This document shows, one piece after another, positions 1 to 7,557 of a DNA stretch of 64,000 nt (positions are counted from its first letter, which is position 1; every line of letters begins with the position of its first letter). The translations under genes were made by a program, and so were the position numbers. The stretch comes from Alistipes sp. (lineage in GTDB: Bacteria > Bacteroidota > Bacteroidia > Bacteroidales > Rikenellaceae). The notes below the pieces were generated by a model. That model had not been told where the DNA came from. It was given only the letters and a program-made list of their open reading frames with translations, and searched no databases. The DNA lies in contig JAGAMA010000019.1 in assembly GCA_017624955.1 (NCBI GenBank), positions 1 to 64,000 on the forward strand, in the 5' to 3' direction.

Positions 1-1092
1 AACGGCAGGGTTTATTCGGTTAAGTATGGCAACAAGGTCAAACTTAATTTTATGACCGCCCACAGCTCAAAAGGATTGACCGCCGAGAATGTGATTATCA
101 TCAACGCAAAGGACGAAACCTATGGCTTCCCGTCAAAGGTTGATGACGACCCCGTTTTGAATTTGGTCGTATCATTTGACAACTCGTATAACTATGCCGA
201 GGAGCGTCGCCTATTCTATGTTGCTCTAACAAGAACAAAGAATCGAGTATTTATCGTTACGCCCGATATGCGCCCATCGGAGTTTATTAAAGAGTTGTTG
301 AGTGAGCCTCATAACTATCCGAATGTAACACTACACGGAGAGTTGAAAGTGGATCTCAAAGCACCTAAAAAGGCAAAAGACTGTTGCCCAATATGCGGCT
401 ATCCAATGCAATTCAAATGGAATAAGAATTATGGCTTGAAGCTATGGATTTGCACCAACGACCAAGAGATTTGCGGATTTATGACTAATAACAAAAGTGG
501 TGGTGAGTTGTCTATCCATAAATGCGATTGGTGTCAAGATGGCTATTTGGTTGTCAAGAAGGGTTCTGATGGTTATTTCTTGGGTTGTACGAACTATAAA
601 CCCGATAGAACGGGGTGCGGTCGTATGTTGAGCGCAGGACAGTATGAGTTTTGGTTGAATAGCTCGTTTGGCGTTGAGGACTCATCAGAACATAAACCAT
701 CGTATTTTGTTCCTAAAAACAAGAGTGCAGCACCAAAAATGCAGAAAAGCAAGACGGCAAATGGGCGCAATGGTGGTGCAACTATCAATACAACCGCATA
801 TAAAGAGGTAATTATTGAGAATGAGGTATTTAGAATTGTGGTAGATTCCGAAGGCAACACACTAACCGATATGGAACTGCTTGGTTTGTTGCGTGCAATG
901 CGTACCCGTGTAGCAATGGAGAAAGAGTTACCGTCATACTACCTCCTGCATAACAATATCCTTGTGCTTATCGCAACAGACAAACCGACAACACGAGAGG
1001 AATTGATGAGTATCAGCGGTTTTGGCATTCGCAAATGGGAGGTTTGGGGCGATGAGATTCTTAAAGTGGTATCAGCCTATATGACAGAATAG
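1..1092 (+). CDS. UvrD/Rep-type helicase, C-terminal part (partial)
   Basis: The reading frame is open from base 1, so the N-terminal ATPase half lies outside the window. The visible part begins inside helicase domain 2: a motif V-like stretch (TAHSSKGLTAENV), then motif VI (RRLFYVALTRTKNRV), whose arginine contacts ATP in superfamily 1 helicases. Then come two four-cysteine zinc ribbons like those at the C-terminus of type IA topoisomerases (CPICG...C...C and CDWCQDG...CTNY...C), and finally about 90 residues resembling an HRDC nucleic-acid-binding domain (TREELMSISGFGIRKWE). This points to a DNA-unwinding repair or recombination enzyme. Base composition is AT-richer than the genes that follow. 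Confidence 0.85.
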   Translation, partial: NGRVYSVKYGNKVKLNFMTAHSSKGLTAENVIIINAKDETYGFPSKVDDDPVLNLVVSFDNSYNYAEERRLFYVALTRTKNRVFIVTPDMRPSEFIKELLSEPHNYPNVTLHGELKVDLKAPKKAKDCCPICGYPMQFKWNKNYGLKLWICTNDQEICGFMTNNKSGGELSIHKCDWCQDGYLVVKKGSDGYFLGCTNYKPDRTGCGRMLSAGQYEFWLNSSFGVEDSSEHKPSYFVPKNKSAAPKMQKSKTANGRNGGATINTTAYKEVIIENEVFRIVVDSEGNTLTDMELLGLLRAMRTRVAMEKELPSYYLLHNNILVLIATDKPTTREELMSISGFGIRKWEVWGDEILKVVSAYMTE

Positions 1093-1134
1093 TGGCATAC
1101 ATCTTGAACGATTGGAAATAAAAAACCGAGCGAT

Positions 1135-1770
1135 ATGAAAAAGATTGTGATTGTGGATGGTGGTCCGCGAAAGAATATGAACACCGCGCAGCTGTTGCAA
1201 CGATTTACCGAGGGCGTAAAGTCGGTCGGCGAGGATGTGGAGGTGAAAACCGTACGACTCTACGACATTGATTATAAGGGCTGTACCTCCTGCATGACTT
1301 GCAAACTCAAAGGCAAGGCATCGAATATCTGCCGCTTTCGGGATGCACTCTCGCCACTCCTGGATGATATTGCCGATGCGGACGGCTTGGTGCTTGGCTC
1401 GCCCATCTATTTCGGCGAGGTGACGGGCAAGATGCGCGCCTTCTTGGAGCGTCTGGCCTTCCCGTGGCTCTCGTACAACGATTACAGTCTGACCGCGCCG
1501 AAGCGTATGCCTGTGGTGCTTGTCGAGACGATGAACGGCACGCCCGAGCGCAACAACAGCAACCATTTCGGCACGATGGAGTGGTGTCTCACAACGGCCC
1601 TCGGCGAGATAGAGCGCATCATCGGCTACAACACTTGCCAGGTGGCGAAATACGACAATTACGAACTCGGCAGTTTCTCCGAGGAGGCAAAACACGCCTG
1701 GCGTGATGCCCATTGGGAGGAGGATTTGCAACGAGCTTACGATGCAGGTCGCAAGATGGCGGAGCAGTAA
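1135..1770 (+). CDS. Flavodoxin-family NAD(P)H/FMN oxidoreductase
   Basis: A 211-residue cytoplasmic protein with a flavodoxin-like fold. The N-terminal beta strand and phosphate-binding loop (IVIVDGGPRKNMNT) would hold FMN phosphate. A cysteine cluster follows (GCTSCMTCKLKG...NIC), as in iron-sulfur flavoproteins and NADPH-dependent FMN reductases, and then GSPIYFGEVTGKMRAFLER, the conserved flavin-ring loop. The substrate is unknown. It lies 42 bp after the helicase, and a strong hairpin terminator follows its stop, so it is probably expressed alone or from upstream. The family is clear; the exact reaction is not. Confidence 0.85.
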   Translation: MKKIVIVDGGPRKNMNTAQLLQRFTEGVKSVGEDVEVKTVRLYDIDYKGCTSCMTCKLKGKASNICRFRDALSPLLDDIADADGLVLGSPIYFGEVTGKMRAFLERLAFPWLSYNDYSLTAPKRMPVVLVETMNGTPERNNSNHFGTMEWCLTTALGEIERIIGYNTCQVAKYDNYELGSFSEEAKHAWRDAHWEEDLQRAYDAGRKMAEQ

Positions 1771-1791
1771 AAGGTTGTAGTTTGGAGATTG

Positions 1792-1821
1792 AGAGAAAAA
1801 GTTTCGGCTTTTTCTCTTTTG
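1792..1821 (+). terminator. Intrinsic terminator
   Basis: A 10-bp perfect stem (AGAGAAAAAG / CTTTTTCTCT) around the loop TTTCGG, followed by TTT, located 22 bases after the flavodoxin-like gene. The same hairpin occurs again at 2490-2515. Confidence 0.8.
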
Positions 1822-1863
1822 GTTAATAATGCACTACCTTTACACCCGAAAAAACAAGTGGCA

Positions 1864-2460
1864 ATGAAGATAGAAACATTTACAGAAGAGGATATTCGTG
1901 AGGCGGCTTTTCTTGCCTATCCCGTGTGGGGCGAGGGACACGCTGCCAATGGTCAGGGCGAAGAGTTCGGACTGTTGATGTGCGAGTATATCATCCGCTA
2001 TGGGTGGTATGGTGCGCCATTCGCCTTTAAGATTACCGACGAGGGCAAGATGGTGGGTTGCATCCTTGCGGGCAATATCGAGCAGGATAACGGTTACAAC
2101 GAGTGGCTGGATAGCGTGATGCCATCGTTCAACGAGCAGCAGCGCGAGGAGGCGTTGGCTCTGCGTGAATACTTCGGCAAGACCTCACCAAAGGTCTATC
2201 GCCATATGCGGGCGGATAAGGATTTGTATTTGTCGTTCTTTATCTCGGCAGTGCAAGGTTGCGGAAAGCAACTGCTTGCGGAGGTTGTGGCATTGGCAAA
2301 GAGCGAGGGCTACGAGAGCCTATACCTTTGGACCGACTCATCGTGTAATCACGGCTACTACGCCCACCACGGTTTCGAGAAGGTTGCCGAGTTTAAGAGT
2401 GACGAGTGGAAAACCGACTCCAACGACTATCTGACCTACATCTATAGAAAGAGTTTATGA
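1864..2460 (+). CDS. GNAT family N-acetyltransferase
   Basis: The start is placed at 1864 (MKIETFTEED) because an upstream in-frame ATG at 1789 would put the terminator hairpin inside the gene. The 198-residue protein has a GNAT fold: N-terminal beta strand, a central IKFT-type sheet (FAFKITDEGKMVGCILAG), a motif A region (ISAVQGCGKQLLAEVVALAK) for acetyl-CoA binding, and a C-terminal YYAHHGFEKVAEF motif B. The acceptor is unknown. It is bracketed by two copies of the same terminator (1792-1821 and 2490-2521), so it is a stand-alone transcription unit. A possible -7 box TACCTTTA lies at 1835-1842. Confidence 0.85.
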   Translation: MKIETFTEEDIREAAFLAYPVWGEGHAANGQGEEFGLLMCEYIIRYGWYGAPFAFKITDEGKMVGCILAGNIEQDNGYNEWLDSVMPSFNEQQREEALALREYFGKTSPKVYRHMRADKDLYLSFFISAVQGCGKQLLAEVVALAKSEGYESLYLWTDSSCNHGYYAHHGFEKVAEFKSDEWKTDSNDYLTYIYRKSL

Positions 2461-2489
2461 TATTAGAGCGAAAGCGGCAAAGAGACAAG

Positions 2490-2521
2490 AGAGAAAAAGT
2501 TTCGGCTTTTTCTCTTTTTTT
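2490..2521 (+). terminator. Intrinsic terminator (second copy)
   Basis: The same stem-loop as at 1792-1817 (AGAGAAAAAG, loop TTTCGG, CTTTTTCTCT), here followed by a run of T. It lies 30 bases after the GNAT gene. Confidence 0.85.
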
Positions 2522-2557
2522 GTTTAGCGATTGTCAGAAGTTGTCAAAAAGATATAA

Positions 2558-2565
2558 TACCTTTG
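2558..2565 (+). promoter_or_regulatory. Bacteroidetes -7 box TACCTTTG
   Basis: Exact TAnnTTTG match upstream of the flavin reductase gene. TTG elements upstream (2531-2533 and 2541-2543) are not at the ideal 19-21 nt spacing. Transcription would start near 2571. Confidence 0.5.
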
Positions 2566-2611
2566 CCGAAAAATAGAGTAGAATTTTGGATCGAAAAGTT
2601 GGCTCTATCCG

Positions 2612-3130
2612 ATGCCGGTGCTGATTGTGGCGGCGTATGATGCGGAGGGCAAGCCCAATGCGATGAATGCGGCATGGGGCGGTATATTTACCGATGACCA
2701 TATCGGCATTTGCATTTCGGAGGGGCACAAGACGACGAAAAATATCCTCGCCACGAAGGCCTTCACGGTGAGCATGGCCACTGCCGATGAGGTTGTGGCG
2801 TGCGACTATGTAGGCATTGTGTCGGGCAATAAAGAGCCCGATAAATTTGCCAAGGCAGGCTTTACGGCCCTGCGTTCGGAGGTGGTCAATGCCCCGATTA
2901 TCCAAGAGTTGCCGATGGCGCTGGAGTGCGAGGTGGTGTCGTACGATGCGGAGAGCAACCACCTTGTGGGGCGCATTGTGAATGTGAGCGCCGACGAGAA
3001 GATCCTCACGAACGGCAAAATCGACTACCGCAAGCTGCGCCCGATTACCTACGACCCGATCAATCACCACTATATCGAGCTGGGCGAGGTGGTCGGTAAT
3101 GCCTTCTCGGACGGCAAAAAGTTGAAATAA
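2612..3130 (+). CDS. Flavin reductase family protein (start disrupted)
   Basis: A 172-residue flavoredoxin / FMN-binding split-barrel protein. It carries the family features PMPVLIVAAYDAEGKPNAM near the N-terminus, TTKNILATKAFTV in the middle and YYRKLRPITYDP-like sequence near the C-terminus. These proteins bind FMN and transfer electrons or reduce flavin. The family normally begins about ten residues earlier with an FGxKxWLYPMPV segment. That segment is encoded here in frame (2582-2611, reading NFGSKSWLYP) but is preceded directly by a TAG stop at 2579-2581 and has no ATG, GTG or TTG. Translation must therefore start at the internal ATG 2612 or at a non-standard codon. The DUF6624 lipoprotein gene follows 9 bp later, so the two likely form one operon. 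Confidence 0.8.
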   Translation: MPVLIVAAYDAEGKPNAMNAAWGGIFTDDHIGICISEGHKTTKNILATKAFTVSMATADEVVACDYVGIVSGNKEPDKFAKAGFTALRSEVVNAPIIQELPMALECEVVSYDAESNHLVGRIVNVSADEKILTNGKIDYRKLRPITYDPINHHYIELGEVVGNAFSDGKKLK

Positions 3131-3139
3131 CGAACCCGG

Positions 3140-3793
3140 ATGAGAAGCCTTTTTTCGTTCATCGCCTTGTTGCTGGTGGCGTGCGGTACGCCCCAATCGA
3201 CCGATCAGATTTTGGCCGAGGTGTGGCAGCGTGATCAGGCGATTCGCCACCAGATGATGGAGCTGACACGGGCCGTAACGGTCGAGGGGCACATGGAGTT
3301 GGGGGATTCGCTCCTTGCGGTCAATGAGGCGGAGGATCGCATCGATGCTGAAAATATGGCCGTGGTGGATAGCCTGCTCGCGGAGGGACTTCCCGAAGGG
3401 TTGTCGGCCGATTCCTACAAGACGATCTGGATCGTGATAGATCACGCATCGCAAGAGAAGCAGGAGCAATATCTGCCCCTCGTGGAGCAGATGGCCGAGG
3501 AGGAAAAGATCAGCCAAGATGAGTATGCTACGCTCTTCGACCGCGTGGCAATGAAACAAAACCGTCCGCAACGCTACGGTACGCAATCGGTGCAATTTGG
3601 CGCGCCGGAGGCAATGCAACTCTATTTGTGGCCTGTGGAGTGCCCCGCAAAGCTCGATTCGTTGCGCGCTTCGGTCGGCCTGTCGCCCATAGCAGCCTAC
3701 CTGGAGGTGCTGACCCAAACAATGGGCGTGGAGGCGAAGTTTGATCCGCAAATGACCGTCGAAAAGCTCAATGCGTTGCGCAGGGTGGAGTAG
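3140..3793 (+). CDS. DUF6624-type lipoprotein
   Basis: A 217-residue protein with a lipoprotein signal: basic N-terminus, hydrophobic core and lipobox LLVACG with the acceptor Cys at about residue 15. It would be lipid-anchored after export. The mature part is mainly helical and acidic. The C-terminal half has DRVAMKQNRPQRYGTQS and a short LDSLRASVGLSP segment, typical of DUF6624 proteins, whose function is unknown. It follows the flavin reductase gene by 9 bp. The DUF assignment is from memory of the motif and is moderately sure. Confidence 0.75.
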   Translation: MRSLFSFIALLLVACGTPQSTDQILAEVWQRDQAIRHQMMELTRAVTVEGHMELGDSLLAVNEAEDRIDAENMAVVDSLLAEGLPEGLSADSYKTIWIVIDHASQEKQEQYLPLVEQMAEEEKISQDEYATLFDRVAMKQNRPQRYGTQSVQFGAPEAMQLYLWPVECPAKLDSLRASVGLSPIAAYLEVLTQTMGVEAKFDPQMTVEKLNALRRVE

Positions 3794-3800
3794 GAGAATC

Positions 3801-3831
3801 AAAAAAAGACCGCAGAAGCAGTCTTTTTTTT
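3801..3831. terminator. Bidirectional terminator
   Basis: A7-GAC ... GTC-T8 with an inner GC stem, between the convergent DUF6624 gene (+) and HXXEE gene (-). A- and T-runs on both sides let it serve both strands. Confidence 0.75.
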
Positions 3832-3846
3832 AGTTACAGCTGAGAG

Positions 3847-4458
3847 TTATGCTTTCAGCCCCTCGCGTTTCATTTTGGGGACAAGGTATGCAAAGCCATA
3901 GACCATCATAGAGGCTTGTGCCAAGATGCCGAAGATGATGCTGGCGATATTCACCTCTACGGAAACAAGGTTGTTTGAGAGGAAGTACCACACCATATAG
4001 ACTCCAAAGGGGATATTTACGAATGTACTTGCCACCAATCCAGGATTATACTTAAAGCCAAAGAGGAAGAACATCACAACATGAGCCATTGCGTTCAATG
4101 CCGAGAAATAGGCTGTCCACAAACCCCACTCAATACCGTAGAAATGCGAAACGATGCCCGCCAACGGTAACAGAATATAGACCAACGGAATGTTAATCCA
4201 AAACGAGCCAGCCTTGGTTAGTGGGTAATCGCCCAACTTTGAGCCGAGAGGTTTGCGGTTGAAGAAGTCGAGGAAGCCGCCTGGGCATACATACTCCTCG
4301 AACTCGTGAAACCAATAGATAGGCACCTGCATCCAAATAAGGAACAAGGCATAGTTCTGCTCCTTCACATAGAGCCAAATCAAAATAAACGAATAGAGTG
4401 CCAGGAAGGGCGTTGCCTTCATCCAGTTGTCATACAACCATTGCATTGTCTTTTTCAT
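3847..4458 (-). CDS. HXXEE domain membrane protein
   Basis: A 203-residue integral membrane protein with about six hydrophobic segments. It carries the signature WFHEFEEYVCPGGF at about residues 49-62, where His and the two Glu give the HXXEE domain its name, and a later NAMAHVVMF His typical of the same family. The biochemical role of this family is not known; the conserved acidic and His residues in the membrane suggest a metal site or enzyme (inference). It is divergent from an AraC-type regulator gene, a usual arrangement for a regulated target. The gene is AT-richer than its surroundings. Confidence 0.8.
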   Translation of the reverse strand: MKKTMQWLYDNWMKATPFLALYSFILIWLYVKEQNYALFLIWMQVPIYWFHEFEEYVCPGGFLDFFNRKPLGSKLGDYPLTKAGSFWINIPLVYILLPLAGIVSHFYGIEWGLWTAYFSALNAMAHVVMFFLFGFKYNPGLVASTFVNIPFGVYMVWYFLSNNLVSVEVNIASIIFGILAQASMMVYGFAYLVPKMKREGLKA

Positions 4459-4532
4459 ACAGTTCGAAATTTTAGTTATTGCAAAGTTACAGCGAGAACC
4501 ATTCAGAAAAAAAGAGCAATAGTTTTGATAAA

Positions 4533-4595
4533 TTGAGCAAAATCAACTATTATCCGAAATAATTTACTATATTTGCCTTTGGTTTTGAGCAAAAT
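4533..4595. repeat. Direct repeat TTGAGCAAAAT (possible operator)
   Basis: The 11-mer TTGAGCAAAAT occurs exactly at 4533-4543 and 4585-4595, in the divergent region between the HXXEE gene and the AraC-type gene. The two copies flank the -7 box at 4568-4575. Spaced direct repeats are the usual binding sites of AraC-family proteins, so these may be the regulator's operators (inference). Confidence 0.4.
4568..4575 (+). promoter_or_regulatory. Bacteroidetes -7 box TATATTTG
   Basis: Exact TAnnTTTG element, placing transcription of the AraC-type gene about 25 nt before its GTG start at 4605. No good -33 TTG was found at 19-21 nt. Confidence 0.5.
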
Positions 4596-4604
4596 GGAGT
4601 AACT

Positions 4605-5396
4605 GTGTTTTCAAATCTGTGGAATAAGGGAGGTTTTATACTCTGCATTAAAGGTCAGGCAGAACTATCTATCAATGGCGTTAGGCATAATTTTTCACAA
4701 GGGGAGGTGTTGGTCATAACACCGCTTGTATTGGTTGGCGAAGTGAGCGTGTCGGAGGAGTTTTTAGCCCTCTCGTTTGTCGATGATTTAAAGAGCTACT
4801 ACGACATCTTCAACCGTATTGCCGACAGCCCGATTCCGTTGATGGTTTATCGTGAGCCGATCTGGAAAATCGAAGCAAGCGAGCAGCTATATCTTACGAA
4901 ACAATACGCGCATCTTGAACAGCTTATTGATTCAATAGCAGAGTCAGCAAGCCAAATAGCCAGTTCACTGCTCGATCTTCAAGTGCGCCTGCTACGCCAA
5001 GAGGTAATGCTGACGGTGGTTAACAGCCGCATCAAGCATAGTGCGTGGTCACCCGCCTCACATAGTCGCGAGGCAGTGGTCTATCGCTTTATTCTTGCAC
5101 TGCACAACAATTACCACACCCATCGCTCGGTGGCGTACTACGCAGATTTGGCGAACCTCTCCAAGAGCCATTTTTCGGCTATTGTTAAGCAGACTACAGG
5201 ACAAAGTCCATCGGCGTGGATCGCCACCATCACAACTACTTACGCCAAATTTATGCTAGAAAATAGTTCGATGAATATCAAACAGGTAGCAGAACAGCTC
5301 AATTTCCCCGAACAATTCACTTTCCGTAAATACTTTAAGCAACATGCGGGGTTTTCGCCCAAAGCATATCGTGAACAGAAGTTGTGTGGTCGGTAA
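4605..5396 (+). CDS. AraC family transcriptional regulator
   Basis: 263 residues. The N-terminal ~90 residues form a small cupin-like sensor (GGFILCIKGQAELSING...GEVLVITP). The C-terminal ~100 residues carry the AraC double helix-turn-helix, including SVAYYADLANLSKSHFSAIVK and IKQVAEQLNFPEQFTFRKYFKQHAGFSP-type sequence. The start is a GTG at 4605; the frame has no upstream ATG after the stop at 4560-4562. The effector is unknown. It is divergent from the HXXEE membrane protein gene, its most likely target, and repeats that could be operators lie between them. Confidence 0.9.
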   Translation: MFSNLWNKGGFILCIKGQAELSINGVRHNFSQGEVLVITPLVLVGEVSVSEEFLALSFVDDLKSYYDIFNRIADSPIPLMVYREPIWKIEASEQLYLTKQYAHLEQLIDSIAESASQIASSLLDLQVRLLRQEVMLTVVNSRIKHSAWSPASHSREAVVYRFILALHNNYHTHRSVAYYADLANLSKSHFSAIVKQTTGQSPSAWIATITTTYAKFMLENSSMNIKQVAEQLNFPEQFTFRKYFKQHAGFSPKAYREQKLCGR

Positions 5397-5416
5397 GGAA
5401 AATGATGTATTTTTAC

Positions 5417-5424
5417 TAATTTTG
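5417..5424 (+). promoter_or_regulatory. -7 box TAATTTTG immediately upstream of a start codon
   Basis: Exact TAnnTTTG ending 4 bases before the ATG at 5429. Since Bacteroidetes transcripts start about 5-7 nt after this box, the message of the GNAT-MGMT gene would be leaderless or the true start lies downstream. Confidence 0.4.
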
Positions 5425-5428
5425 TTGC

Positions 5429-6331
5429 ATGGATTGTTCAAGACTGAATGTTCGCCCTGCCCGTCGGGAGGATGCTGCGACGATCGCCCGTGTGGTGGCA
5501 ATGGCCATTGGCGATGAGAAGGCCCTGCAGGCTTATTGCGGGGAGAATTACCTTGCCGTCTTAAGCGAGATAGCCGCGACCGAGCAGACACAGTATAGTT
5601 GGCACGATGCGCTTGTGGCCGAGGTCGATGGGGCAGTGGCAGGTGCCGTGGTGGGCTACGACGGGGCGCAACTGCAGGCGCTGCGTGAGGGTACATTTTC
5701 GGTGCTTCGTGCCCAAATCGGACGCGTACCGACGATTGCCGATGAGTGCGAGGTGGGGGAGTGCTACCTCGATTCGATCGGTGTGTTGCCTGAATTTAGG
5801 GGTTTTGGCGTAGGGCGCGCCCTGGTGGAGGCTTTCTGTCAAAAGGCCTTCTCGGAGGAGCATGAGCGCGTGGGGCTGATTGTCGATTACGACAATCCCC
5901 AAGCCGAAAAACTATACACCTCGCTCGGCTTTCGGCGTGTTGCGACCAAACTTTTCTTTGGCCATCGGATGTGGCATCTGCAACGATCAAGGACGATCCG
6001 TGAGCGGGTGCTATACACCAAAGCGATCACGCCCTTTCAGCGAAAAGTCTATCTTGCATTGCTGGAGGTAAAACCTGGTACAACGATCTCTTACAGCGAG
6101 TTGGCACGCCGTATCGGATGCCGTAGCGCGCAGGCCGTGGGGCAGGCACTCAAACGTAACCCCTTTGCGCCCGAGGTGCCGTGTCATCGGGTCATCGCGG
6201 CCGATGGGTCGCCTGGCGGATATCAGGGTCGGCGCGATGGCGAACAACTTGCACGCAAACTCCGTCTCCTCGCCGAGGAAAATATTTCGGAGAATCGGGA
6301 GGATAAATCGCCGAATTTGCTATCTTTGTAG
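5429..6331 (+). CDS. GNAT acetyltransferase - O6-alkylguanine-DNA alkyltransferase fusion
   Basis: 300 residues in one uninterrupted frame. Residues 1-183 are a GNAT acetyltransferase: motif A RGFGVGRAL (124-132) binds acetyl-CoA and the C-terminal KLYTSLGFRRV is motif B. Residues 200-285 are a methylated-DNA-protein-cysteine methyltransferase domain (FQRKVYLALL, then the DNA-recognition helix RSAQAVGQALKRNP, then active-site PCHRV with acceptor Cys252 and GGYQGR). The MGMT part takes alkyl groups from O6-alkylguanine in a suicide reaction. It lacks the usual N-terminal MGMT domain, whose place is taken by the GNAT domain. The acetyl acceptor is unknown. Confidence 0.88.
   Translation: MDCSRLNVRPARREDAATIARVVAMAIGDEKALQAYCGENYLAVLSEIAATEQTQYSWHDALVAEVDGAVAGAVVGYDGAQLQALREGTFSVLRAQIGRVPTIADECEVGECYLDSIGVLPEFRGFGVGRALVEAFCQKAFSEEHERVGLIVDYDNPQAEKLYTSLGFRRVATKLFFGHRMWHLQRSRTIRERVLYTKAITPFQRKVYLALLEVKPGTTISYSELARRIGCRSAQAVGQALKRNPFAPEVPCHRVIAADGSPGGYQGRRDGEQLARKLRLLAEENISENREDKSPNLLSL
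6321..6328 (+). promoter_or_regulatory. Bacteroidetes -7 box TATCTTTG
   Basis: Exact TAnnTTTG element overlapping the end of the GNAT-MGMT gene and 29 bases before pncB. It gives a leader of about 20 nt. Confidence 0.5.
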
Positions 6332-6357
6332 CCAACGAATCTACAACCTGCGAAATT

Positions 6358-7557
6358 ATGGTAATTCAGTCGATCCTCGAAAACGACCTCTATAAATTTT
6401 CGATGTCCCACTACTACCAGGTGCACTATCCCAACGCCTGGGGTACCTTCACTTTCCACGATCGCAACAATACCCGATATAGCGAGGAGTTTGTCGAGCA
6501 GCTCAAAGAGGAATTTCGCCGTTTGGCAACCCTCTCGTTGCAACCGAACGAGCTGCGGTGGGCGGTGCAGACGATCCACTATATTCCGCAATGTTTTTGG
6601 GAGTGGCTCAGCTGTTTTCGCTTCGAGCCCGAGAAGATTCGCGCCAGGCTCGACGAGGAGCAGCACCTGCATATCGAGGTCTCGGATGCGCTCTATAAGG
6701 TGACCTTCTACGAAATCCCGATTTTAGCCATCGTCTCCGAGCTTTATCATCGCTATATCGGTGACGGTTATCAAACCTACGAGGAGCTTGCCGAGGCGAT
6801 GACTCCGCTCTTGGCCGAGAAGGCGGCAACAGCCTCGGAGCATAACCTCTATTTTGCCGATTTCGGCATGCGCCGCCGTTTTAACCGACTATCCGAAAAG
6901 GTGATGATCGAATACATGCTGACGCATTGCCCGACCTTCACGGGTACCTCGACCGTCTCGCTGGCCATGGAGTACGGCATACGGCCGATTGGCACGATGG
7001 CCCATGAGTGCTTTATGTTCCAGGCAGCGGTGCATACTCCCAAGGAGGCCAACTACGAGGTGATGGAGCGCTGGGTGGAGGTCTATGACGGCAACCTGGG
7101 CACGGTGCTGACCGACACCTACACGGTGGATGCCTTCCTGCGTAACTTCTCGATGAAGTTGGCGAAGCTCTACGATGGTGTGCGCCACGATAGCGGAGAT
7201 CCCAAGCTCTTTGGCGATCGAATTATCGAAAAGTATCGGTCGTATGGCATCGACCCGATGAGCAAGACGATCGTCTTCTCCGACGGCCTCGATTTTACGA
7301 CGGCCGCCGAGATTAAGGAGTACTTCGCAGGGCGCATCAAGGTTACCTTCGGCATCGGAACAAACCTGACGTGTGACATTCCGGGTGTGAAGCCGATGAA
7401 TATCGTGATGAAGCTCAAGGAGTGTCGCATCAATGAGCGCCAGCCCATCTACGGATGTGTCAAATTGAGCGATGTACAGGGCAAAGCAATCGGCACGAAG
7501 GCCGATATTGAGAATTATAAATACCAACTTGGCATTAAGGATGGCGAAACGAATTAA
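6358..7557 (+). CDS. pncB: Nicotinate phosphoribosyltransferase
   Basis: 399 residues, normal for the family. It joins nicotinate to PRPP, with ATP hydrolysis, giving nicotinate mononucleotide in the NAD salvage pathway; cytoplasmic. Recognisable segments are the N-terminal NDLYKFSMSHYYQ, the FADFGMRRR loop, GTSTVSLAMEYGIRPIGTMAHE with the catalytic histidine region, RHDSGDP that binds the phosphoribosyl part, and FSDGLD. The final 17 bases overlap the start of a TIGR04076 gene in another frame, so the two are probably co-translated. Confidence 0.95.
   Translation: MVIQSILENDLYKFSMSHYYQVHYPNAWGTFTFHDRNNTRYSEEFVEQLKEEFRRLATLSLQPNELRWAVQTIHYIPQCFWEWLSCFRFEPEKIRARLDEEQHLHIEVSDALYKVTFYEIPILAIVSELYHRYIGDGYQTYEELAEAMTPLLAEKAATASEHNLYFADFGMRRRFNRLSEKVMIEYMLTHCPTFTGTSTVSLAMEYGIRPIGTMAHECFMFQAAVHTPKEANYEVMERWVEVYDGNLGTVLTDTYTVDAFLRNFSMKLAKLYDGVRHDSGDPKLFGDRIIEKYRSYGIDPMSKTIVFSDGLDFTTAAEIKEYFAGRIKVTFGIGTNLTCDIPGVKPMNIVMKLKECRINERQPIYGCVKLSDVQGKAIGTKADIENYKYQLGIKDGETN

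Noticed and set aside
1789-1863. Upstream start for the GNAT gene at ATG 1789
   Set aside because: It would translate through the terminator hairpin and add 25 residues unlike the family; ATG 1864 begins the conserved fold.
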